A DNA stretch of 64,000 nucleotides from Rugosimonospora acidiphila (lineage in GTDB: Bacteria > Actinomycetota > Actinomycetes > Mycobacteriales > Micromonosporaceae), in assembly GCF_039543385.1 (NCBI RefSeq), contig NZ_BAABJQ010000032.1, positions 37,499 through 101,498 on the forward strand, written 5' to 3'. The stretch's first letter is position 1, and each line of letters opens with the position of its first letter. The notes beneath the pieces are model-generated. The model saw nothing but the letters and a program-made list of their open reading frames with translations. It made no database searches and was not told the origin of the DNA. Shown here in pieces: positions 57,463 to 64,000 of this stretch. Both the position numbers and the translations under genes were made by a program.

Positions 57463-60262
57463 TCAAGGGGCCGGGATTGGCGCCGAATCCTGGTGGGCGG
57501 CCAGGGCGTCCGCCTCCGCCCAGCACGCACGAGCCTTCTCGATCAGGGCGCACGACGCGTAAGCGCGCGCGAGCAGGTCGAGCGCGTCGAGGAACTGGCG
57601 GTCGACGTTGCCGAGTTCGCGGTTGATGGCCATGGCGCGCTCGTGCTGCGCGAGCGACTCCTCGGAGCGGCCGAGCCGATGCAGCGTGTCACCGATGCCG
57701 GTAAGGCAGCCCGCCACGCCGTATTGGTAGCCCTCCGAGTCATGGATCTCCAAGACCGACGTGTATGCAGCTAGTGCCTCGTCATGGGCGCCCATCTCGC
57801 GGTAGGAATTGGCCGCGTTCTCCAGGATCATTCCCTGCTCCTGGCGCCTGCCGCACCCGGCCGCGATCGCCGAGGCGCTCAGGTAGTGCTTGACGGCCTC
57901 GGCATAACGGCCCTGGTAGTGACGGACGTTGCCGATGTTGTTCAGGGGAGCGGCGCAGCCGGCCTCGTCGCCGAGGCGCTGGCGCAGGTCGAGTGCCTGC
58001 TGGTACATCTCGACGGCGCCCTCGGAGTCACCGGTCCGAGCCAGCGCCGCTCCCAGGCCGTTGAGCAGCCACGCCTGCACGGGCTCGACACCCAGTGCCC
58101 GCGCGCACTCCAGCCCGATCCGCTGGGACGTCACATGGCTGCGCGGAACCACCGCCCGGGTGACATACATCCATAGCAGGCACGCCACGTTCGCGGCCAG
58201 GCCGGGCCGGTTGCGGCGGGCCGCCTCCGCGATCACCCACTCCAGGGCGAGGTACTGCGCCTGGCACCACTCCACCGCGGCCCGGTGCGTCGCGAAGGCG
58301 GGTACGTCGACGGCGGGCATGGGCTCGGCCTCCGGCGGCGCGGGGCGGCCCTCCGCCAGTTGCCGGCTGGCCGCGTGCAGGGTGGCGGCGTACCAGTCGT
58401 GCAGCCGGCCGATGGCGTGGTCGCCTTCGCCGGTGCTGACCTGGGCGTGGGCGAGTTCGGTGGCGAACAGCCGGAGCAGGTCGTGGAGCCGGTACACGCC
58501 GAAGGCTGGGGATTGGACCATGTGCGCGTCGGCGAGGCCCTCGAGCAGCCGCTCGGCGTGCTCGGTGCTGACGTCGCACAGCGCGGCGACCTGACCGGCG
58601 CCGAACGTGGGCAAGGCGGCCAGCCCGAGCATCCGGAACGCCGCGGCCAGGTCGTCGTCGAGGGTGTCGTAGCTGAGCCGGAAACTCGCCCGCACCGCCA
58701 GGTCGCCGACCTTCAGCTCGGCCAGCCGGGATCGCTCGGCGGACAGCTTGTCGGCGAAGGTCCCGATGCCCCACCCGGGGCGGGAGGCGAGCTTCGCCCC
58801 GGCAATGCGGATGGATGGCCAGCGGGAGCCCGGCGCAGGCGCGAACCAGCCGATCGACCGCGGCCGGTTCCGCCGCGACCCGGGCCTGACCCACGATCAG
58901 GCCGAAGAGTTCCCGCGCCTCCGCCTCGGACATCACGTCGAGGTTGATGTGCCGGGCGCCGGCCAGATCGGCCAGCCCGGCCCGGCTGGTGACCAGGACG
59001 GCACAGCCCGCGGCCCCGGGCAGCAGCGGCCTGACCTGGGCGGCTCCGCGGGCGTCGTCGAGCAGCAGCAGTATCCGGCGGCCGGTCAGCAGGCTGCGGA
59101 AACGCGCCCCGCGCTCCGCCTCGTCGGCCGGCACGTCGCCCGCAGCGACGCCGAGATCGCGCAGCAGCCGGGCGAGCACGTCCCCCGGTGATAGCGGGGC
59201 GGCGGACATACCGGCCAGGTTCACGTAGAGCTGACCGTCGGGGAACGAGTCGGCCATCAGGTGCGCGACGTGCACGGCCAGGGCCGTCTTGCCGATTCCG
59301 CCCGCACCCGAGACGGCGGACAGCGCGACCGCCATCGACTCGCCGGCCGCGGCGATCAGGGCCGCGCTCAGCTCCTTCGCCTGCTCACCGCGGCCGACGA
59401 AATCGGCCGTGCCCCCGGGCAGCTGGGCGGGCCGGGGGACCCTCGGCGGTGGCGCCGGCGCGATGACATCCGGTGCCATCACCTCCCGGTCGCCGCTCAG
59501 GATGGATGCGTAGAGCTTCTGGAGATCGGGCGCGGGGTCGACGCCGAGCTCCTCGGCGAGGCGCCCGCGCAGCTCGTGGTAAGCCGTGATGGCCTCGCAC
59601 TGGCGCCCAGACCTGGCCAACGCCCGCATCAGCGACGCCTGCAGCCCTTCCCGCAGCGGGTACCGGGCCGCCCACTCTGTCAGCCGGCCGACGAGGACGC
59701 CGTGGTTACCCAGCGACAGCTCCAGCTCGGCGAACTGCTCCAGACCATCGACGTACTCCTGCTCGATGGTGTCGGCTTCCACCTGCAGCGCCATGCAGTC
59801 GATATCGTCGAACGCGCGGCCCCGCCACAACGCCAATGCGTCCGCCATCCGGGCCGAGGCCGCCGCGGCGTCGCCCTTCTCGCGCAGCGCACGGGCCCGT
59901 GCGATCAGCCCGCGGGCCCGGCGCAGGTCGATGTCGTCGTCCACCGCGACCAGCAGGTAGCCGGCATTGCTGGTGCGGATGACGGCACCGGACCGATCCG
60001 ACAGCGCGTGACGCAGGCCGCTGACCAGTCCGTGCAGCCGGGTCGGGGCGCTGGCCGGCGGCACGCCGTCCCACAGAGCCTCGATCAACCGGTCCCGCGA
60101 CACCACCCGCCCCGCGTTGACGCACAGCAGGGCGAGCAGCGTGCGTGCCCGCCCACCGGGCAGCCGCACGCCAGCACCATCCACGTCTCGGACCTCGAGC
60201 GGGCCGAGGATATCGAACCGCAGCGTCTCCCCCTTGTTCCGCAGATGGTGATCAACGACCAA
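57463..60262 (-). pseudogene. SARP (AfsR/DnrI-type) regulator with NB-ARC and TPR parts, frameshifted
   Basis: The first part (from 60262) has the SARP winged helix and BTAD: LRFDILGPLEVRDVDG, RARTLLALLCVNAGRVVSRD, IEALWDGVPPASAPTRLHGL and LVDPAPDLQ-type sequence. An NB-ARC ATPase follows with GAGGIGKTALAVHVAHL and RRILLLLDDARGAAQV, ending ACAGLPLAI. A 4-bp tandem duplication (ATGGATGG at 58811-58818, plus strand) then shifts the frame. The rest continues in the second frame at 58695-57463: FRLSYDTLDDDLAAAFRMLG and TPRs such as GNVRHYQGRYAEAVKHYLSA. Read together the two parts give a normal protein of about 930 residues. As written, product stops early and a separate TPR frame remains. It could be a sequencing error. 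Confidence 0.85.
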
Positions 60263-60439
60263 TTCCTACCACGCAACATCAACCCCGCGCGTAGCGGATC
60301 CATAGTGAACCCATAGCGCGGGATGGCGCCGCCCGCCGCATCACCAGCCAGTCCCTGATACTCGACGCCGGCATCGCTCACCGACGGCCCGTAGCGGTGA
60401 GGGGTCAACGGGCACATCGCCGGATTGAACCGGTACGTG
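60263..60439. other. SARP upstream region
   Basis: 177 bp between the SARP start and the response-regulator relic. The SARP promoter is expected here. No direct heptameric repeats of the SARP-binding type were found by eye. Confidence 0.3.
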
Positions 60440-60700
60440 ATGGCCAGTGACAGCCAGCCGGCGTCCCGGGCGATGCGGATGGCGTCGATGCGGTTGCGGG
60501 CACCGGTCTTGCTGATGGCGTTGGACAGATAGTTCCGGACGGTCGCGGGTGCCGGCGCCAGCCGGGTGCCGATGTCCTCGGTGCAGGTGCCGTTCTTCGC
60601 CTCGGGCACGACATCGGTTCCCCTGGGGGTGGGCCCCACGGACGCCCCGGCCGGGACCCTCGCGGCGGGCATCCGCCAGGTCGCCGCCGGCCAGCGCGTC
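60440..60700 (-). pseudogene. NarL/LuxR-type response regulator relic (HTH end)
   Basis: The minus strand reads DIGTRLAPAPATVRNYLSNA and ISKTGARNRIDAIRIARDAG ending in WL. This is the C-terminal DNA-binding end of NarL-type regulators, whose intact form reads ATVRNYLSNAIQKLGARNRI. The receiver domain and the start of the HTH are missing, and the frame continues into unrelated sequence. A deletion has left only the last 45 or so residues. Confidence 0.65.
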
Positions 60701-60970
60701 ATCGACCCCGCAAGTCGGAGAACAGGCCCTGATCAGCTCCGCATCGACCACCGCAAGCTGGAGGTCGAACGGCTACACCGCGTCACACCCCGAAAGAGTT
60801 GATACAGAGCCATATTCGCGAACCACTGTCATCGGATAGTATCCGATCTTGTCGTGATCGATCGCTAGAAACGGTGCGATCAGGGTCGAGGACTCCCGCC
60901 CGGCCTGCGGTGCTCCACTCGCGACGGTTCGCAGTTCGAAGCTCGGCACAACCTGGAAGGCAAGGTGACT
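60701..60970. other. Spacer, no gene seen
   Basis: 270 bp before a small secreted-protein gene. An AT-richer patch (60800-60880) probably holds its promoter. Nothing else is recognised. Confidence 0.35.
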
Positions 60971-61378
60971 ATGAAAAGGCTCGTGAAGGGGCTCCTCGCC
61001 ACAGCGGTGGCCTCGGTTGTCGTGGTCGGCGGGTTGTCGGCTCCCGCGCAGGCCGGTTCCGGACTGCTGTACCGGTGGGAGGTGGCCGGCGGAGCCGGGT
61101 ACATCTATTTCAACCAGGATCCAGGCGACGGCCTGCCCGGCGACTCGATTCAGGCCTGCGACGACGCGTCCGACGGCTGGGGAGTCATCGTCTACCTGGA
61201 CACCAACCGGGACGGAGTCACCGACCGCACCGCCACGACCCAGGGCCACCCCAACGGCTACTGCACCGGATTCAAGGGCGGCAACATCGCTGAAAACCAG
61301 TCCGTGTGGGTCCACGGTGCGATGATCGACGGCAATTTGGTCGAAGACGTGACGCCGACCTACGAGGTCAAGGCCTAG
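60971..61378 (+). CDS. Small secreted protein, unknown
   Basis: A 135-residue exported protein from ATG 60971. The signal peptide is MKRLVKGLLATAVASVVVVG and ends at SAPAQAGSG. The mature part of about 105 residues has two Cys (SIQACDDASDGW and NGYCTGFKGG) that may form one disulphide, and an acidic DTNRDGVTDR loop that resembles a calcium-binding DxNxDG motif. No family is recognised. GGAAGGCAAGG lies upstream; a GTG two codons earlier is possible. A perfect 16-bp hairpin follows the stop. Confidence 0.65.
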   Translation: MKRLVKGLLATAVASVVVVGGLSAPAQAGSGLLYRWEVAGGAGYIYFNQDPGDGLPGDSIQACDDASDGWGVIVYLDTNRDGVTDRTATTQGHPNGYCTGFKGGNIAENQSVWVHGAMIDGNLVEDVTPTYEVKA

Positions 61379-61391
61379 ACGACTCGTCTGC

Positions 61392-61431
61392 ACCGGTGGC
61401 TGGCCCGCGGGAGCCCGGGCCAGCCACCGGT
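61392..61431 (+). terminator. Perfect 16-bp stem terminator
   Basis: ACCGGTGGCTGGCCCG (61392-61407) pairs exactly with CGGGCCAGCCACCGGT (61416-61431) over an 8-base loop, 13 bp after the stop of the small secreted-protein gene. Confidence 0.8.
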
Positions 61432-61487
61432 TGAGGTCGCGTTGCGTGTGTCCACCCTGTGCCTGCCGAGAATTCGGTCCGTGCCGG

Positions 61488-62032
61488 TCAGACAACGCGC
61501 AGTGGTTCTGGGCTTGCCATCCGCCACGGCGTCGCGCCGGTCTTGGCCCGACGTGGGCGGCGATGCGCACGCCTTCCCCATCGAAGTCGCCGTGGTAGCG
61601 CAGCACGGATCCGCCGGCGGCGAGTTGACGCAGCAGCGTGATGGCCGCGGTGTTGGGCCAGCCGGACACGCAGACCAGCGGCGGGCAGTCGGCACCGAAA
61701 CCGCTGGCCACGACCGACGGGTTCTCCACCACGAAGACTTCGCCGCGCGGGCACCACACGGGGTAGGCGTTGAGCTGGGCCAGCGTGACCGAGCTCGCCC
61801 CGCCCGCCGCGGCCCAGGCCCGCAGAGTGAGCGCGAGCGGGTCGTTGCCGTCGGGGCGCAGACCGGCGGCGATAACCACCGTGGACAGGTCGTCGCAGGC
61901 CACGCCGGCCCGCTGCCACAGCCGGCGCCGCCCGTCGGCGTCGGTGGGAACCTCCTCGCCGTGCAGGGCGGCCAGGCCCCGCAGCACTCCGTCAGCGCAG
62001 CGCCCCGCACCTCCCGGCGTCGGCACGGTCAC
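61488..62032 (-). pseudogene. Wadjet JetD-type (DUF2399/TIGR02679) C-terminal relic
   Basis: The frame reads VLRGLAALHGEEVPTDADGR, WQRAGVACDDLSTVVIAAGL, WCPRGEVFVVENPSVVASGF, LVCVSGWPNTAAITLLRQLA and GSVLRYHGDFDGEGVRIAAHVG. It then shifts frame to KTGATPWRMASPEPLRVV. This is the Toprim-like C-terminal domain of the JetD nuclease subunit of Wadjet plasmid-defence systems (TIGR02679 group): ENPSV, then D.DGEG-type acids. The N-terminal half is missing and there is a frameshift near 61545. JetA, JetB and JetC genes are not present. It is a remnant that starts 4 bp after the next gene's stop. Confidence 0.7.
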
Positions 62033-62035
62033 GGC

Positions 62036-63793
62036 TCACTCCGAGCCCGGACCGTGCCGCCACCACCCGGGCGCCGCTGGCGTGGCCTGCTCGACCCGCG
62101 GGGTATCGCCGGTCTCGGCTCCGGTCAGTCGCCCGGCGGCGAGCTGGACCGGCGCCGCCGACGCTGTCATCTGACTGTCCGCATCGGTGCCCCCGGTGAC
62201 GCCGTCCGCGCTCGCGGGCGCCCCGGCACCGACCGGTACCGGATCGTGCGCCCGGACCGCCGGCGATTCGCCCGCCGGCGCAGGACCAGCCGACTGGGGC
62301 GCGTCCGGCAGTGCCGGTTGCGGCGTCACCCCACGCACCATCCAGCGGATGCGCAATGCCAGCAGAACCACCAGCACCATGGCGACCACAAGCGCCGTGA
62401 TCAGTGCGGCGATCCGGCCCGCCGACCATTCACTGTGGGCATCCGGTTTGAGGGCCGGATCCGGGCCCCGCCGCTCGTCGGGGATCAGCCGGGTCACCGC
62501 GGCAGCGGGGTCGATCAGGCCGAATCCGTAGGTCGGGTCCGGGGTGGCGCTGCCGATGCGGTCGGCGGTCGCCTCGATCCGGCGGATGACTTCGGCCACC
62601 GTCAGGTTCGTGTACCGCGCCCGAATCAGCGCGGCCTCGCCCGCGACGAAGGCGACCGCGTACTGCGAGCCGGTGAGCTGTACCTGACCGGTACCGGCGA
62701 TGCCGAGGCTCGCGACGTCCACCCCGGGCGCGACGATATCCGCCGCACCGGCTGGGTACCCGCCGGACGCCTTCCCGTCGATCCCGATCGAGCCGACCCG
62801 CAGCAGCCCGGGTACCGCGGCCTGGCCGGTGCCGGACGCACGGCTCACCACGAGCACGCCGTGACCGACCGCAAAGCCGATTGCGCTTGCCACCGTCGGC
62901 AGGGCAGGGTCGATGAACTGGCCGAGCGCGATCACCGTGGCTCCGCTGGCCACGGCCACCTCCACAGCGCTGGCCTGGTCCGCCTCGGAGACGGCCGCGA
63001 TGGTGGGCGCGACTCGCACCGGAAGCACCGTGGCGTCCGGCGCCACGCCGACCGCGGCGGCGCCGTCCGCGCTCCCGGCGACGATGGCGGCCATGCCCGT
63101 GCCGCTGCCCAGGCAGTCGGTGTCCCCCCGGCCGGTTCCGCCGACAATGTCCGACCCGACCGCGACCCGCTTGGCCAGCTGCGGCAACGTCGCGTCCACA
63201 CCGGAGTCGACGATCGCGACCTTCACCCCGCGTCCCCGGCTGTACGGCCAGGCGTGCTGCGGCGCGAGGCGCAGCGTGGCCCACTGCGCCTGATTGTCCA
63301 GCTGGGACTTCGGTGTGCCGGCGCAGCCGGCCGTGGCGGACTTCGCCGGGGCGGGCGGCGCGTTCTCGGGCGTGGGCGGCGCCGGTTGCACCACTGGGGG
63401 GGCAGCCGCCTGCGGGGAAGCGGCCGGCGAGCCCGCCGATGGCGCCGTCGGTGGGGCCGTCGTTGGCAGCCCGTACCGCACGCCGGCGCCGGTCGCGTCC
63501 CAGGGCAGCACGAGCACCCAGCCGGCGTTCAGCTTCGACGGGTCGGTGAGCCGCCTGCCGTCGGGTTGGGGTACGCCCACGTTCAATGAAAAGATTTCGG
63601 TCGAACGCGCGGTGCTGTGCAGGAGCCGGCCGGCGATCTCGGACAGGTTCTCCGGCTTTCCCTGGTACGACGCCGTCACCACGTAGTACTTGCTGTAGCT
63701 AGGACCGGCTGCGGCCGCGACGGCACTGCCGGTCAGCGCGGCGGCCACGGCGCCGACCAGTGTGATGAGCACGAGCCACGTTCTGCGCGGCAT
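62036..63793 (-). CDS. Mycosin-like (S8) type VII secretion-associated protein lacking catalytic residues
   Basis: A 585-residue exported, membrane-anchored subtilase homologue. The signal peptide is WLVLITLVGAVAAALTGSAV. A small LysM-like domain has YYVVTASYQGKPENLSEIAG and LNAGWVLVLPWDA. A Pro/Ala linker leads to the S8 core: Asp in VAIVDSGVD is kept. The His box reads DCLGSGTGMAA (Ser for His) and the Ser box TGSQYAVAFVAG (Gln for Ser); the oxyanion Asn is also lost. One TM helix (IAALITALVVAMVLVVLLAL) is followed by an unusual Pro/Ala-rich tail of about 95 residues. GGGGGGAGG precedes ATG 63793. It is probably a pseudo-protease of a type VII (ESX-like) system whose other genes may lie beyond the window. 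Confidence 0.8.
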   Translation of the reverse strand: MPRRTWLVLITLVGAVAAALTGSAVAAAAGPSYSKYYVVTASYQGKPENLSEIAGRLLHSTARSTEIFSLNVGVPQPDGRRLTDPSKLNAGWVLVLPWDATGAGVRYGLPTTAPPTAPSAGSPAASPQAAAPPVVQPAPPTPENAPPAPAKSATAGCAGTPKSQLDNQAQWATLRLAPQHAWPYSRGRGVKVAIVDSGVDATLPQLAKRVAVGSDIVGGTGRGDTDCLGSGTGMAAIVAGSADGAAAVGVAPDATVLPVRVAPTIAAVSEADQASAVEVAVASGATVIALGQFIDPALPTVASAIGFAVGHGVLVVSRASGTGQAAVPGLLRVGSIGIDGKASGGYPAGAADIVAPGVDVASLGIAGTGQVQLTGSQYAVAFVAGEAALIRARYTNLTVAEVIRRIEATADRIGSATPDPTYGFGLIDPAAAVTRLIPDERRGPDPALKPDAHSEWSAGRIAALITALVVAMVLVVLLALRIRWMVRGVTPQPALPDAPQSAGPAPAGESPAVRAHDPVPVGAGAPASADGVTGGTDADSQMTASAAPVQLAAGRLTGAETGDTPRVEQATPAAPGWWRHGPGSE

Positions 63794-63929
63794 GGGCGGA
63801 CCTCCCCCCTCGATGGCTGGATCGGCCCCAACTACGGCCGCCGAGGACGTTCCATTCACATCCCTTGAATGAATGGCGGGCGGTATCCGTCATAGCGGTG
63901 GAACAGCGGCTGGGAGCTGAAGGAGAGGC
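63794..63929. promoter_or_regulatory. Divergent spacer between mycosin-like gene and next gene
   Basis: 136 bp separate the mycosin-like gene and a plus-strand gene that runs out of the window. Both promoters should lie here. GAAGGAGAGG (63919-63928) is the ribosome site of the plus-strand gene. Confidence 0.4.
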
Positions 63930-64000
63930 GTGAAGATGGCAACAGCGTGGCATCGCCTAGCCCGAGCCTGGCGGCGCGCCAGCCTCGCCAGCCGCATCGC
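63930..64000 (+). CDS. Start of an unidentified protein (partial)
   Basis: GTG 63930 (or ATG 63936) after GAAGGAGAGG opens a frame running off the window: MKMATAWHRLARAWRRASLA and SRI. An Arg/Trp-rich start of this kind is typical of membrane kinases and transporters before the first helix, but 23 codons do not allow assignment. Confidence 0.45.
   Translation, partial: MKMATAWHRLARAWRRASLASRI

Noticed and set aside
61442..63589. Plus-strand open frame of 715 codons
   Set aside because: Antisense of the mycosin-like gene and the JetD relic; Arg/Gly-rich nonsense.
1..64000. CRISPR array
   Set aside because: No regularly spaced repeats of 20-40 bp were seen; the 25-bp-spaced doublets occur only in pairs and in both orientations.
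1..64000. tRNA or rRNA genes
   Set aside because: No stretch with the conserved TTCGA-type arm and CCA-side stem, or rRNA sequence, was noticed; short ones could be missed by eye.

Overview
The window is a GC-rich actinobacterial chromosome segment. GTG and TTG starts are common and G/C is strongly preferred at third codon positions. The gene families (SARP and LAL regulators, ECF sigma with a SnoaL-type tail, F420-type LLM oxidoreductase, bacterial GOLPH3, type VII secretion mycosin-like protein, Clp-N proteins) point to a filamentous actinomycete, most likely Micromonosporaceae or a relative. The genus is an inference. No tRNA, rRNA, CRISPR array or origin was seen.

Layout. 1-2.3 kb: end of an unknown gene, a lactonase-type propeller and a GH172 protein (sugar use). 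2.4-7.5 kb: LLM oxidoreductase with a broken divergent MerR gene, then divergent phosphoketolase (xfp) and acetate kinase (ackA), together a phosphoketolase-to-acetate ATP module. 7.6-15.4 kb: a LAL regulator, an alpha/beta hydrolase, a TnpB relic, a large unknown membrane protein and an IS256 relic. 15.5-19.5 kb: a secreted double GH43-like protein with a perfect 20-bp LacI-type operator upstream and a convergent LacI gene. 19.6-25.7 kb: IS701 relic, TPR protein, GOLPH3-like protein with a His-rich tail, Clp-N protein, VanZ-like protein and a truncated serine hydrolase. 25.7-28.6 kb: two-component system and LD-carboxypeptidase. 28.9-34.3 kb: small membrane proteins, alpha/beta hydrolase, stand-alone HflX N-domain protein, P-loop protein and SUKH-like protein, with inverted-repeat doublets that look like transposon ends and an IS5 relic. 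34.5-39.5 kb: haloalkane dehalogenase, NTF2-like protein, ECF sigma factor, a TIM-barrel protein paired with a small HTH regulator that has an operator, and an IS3 relic. 39.8-46 kb: small secreted and hypothetical proteins and several relics. 46-51.2 kb: second LAL regulator and a secreted Ig/lectin protein. 51.5-55.7 kb: relics, TetR/amidohydrolase operon and a divergent ABM-like gene. 55.7-64 kb: secreted PQQ-type propeller, frameshifted SARP regulator, a small secreted protein, a Wadjet JetD (DUF2399) relic, a mycosin-like protein that has lost its catalytic residues, and the start of another gene.

Overall this is an accessory region rich in decay. At least five insertion sequence families (IS605/TnpB, IS256, IS701, IS5, IS3) survive only as fragments, and about ten cellular genes are truncated or frameshifted. 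The best leads are the pseudo-mycosin with a long cytoplasmic tail, the GH43 tandem whose first copy has amides at both candidate catalytic positions, the HTH/TIM-barrel pair, and the 25-bp-spaced repeat doublets. Assignments are from reading motifs only; no database search was run.
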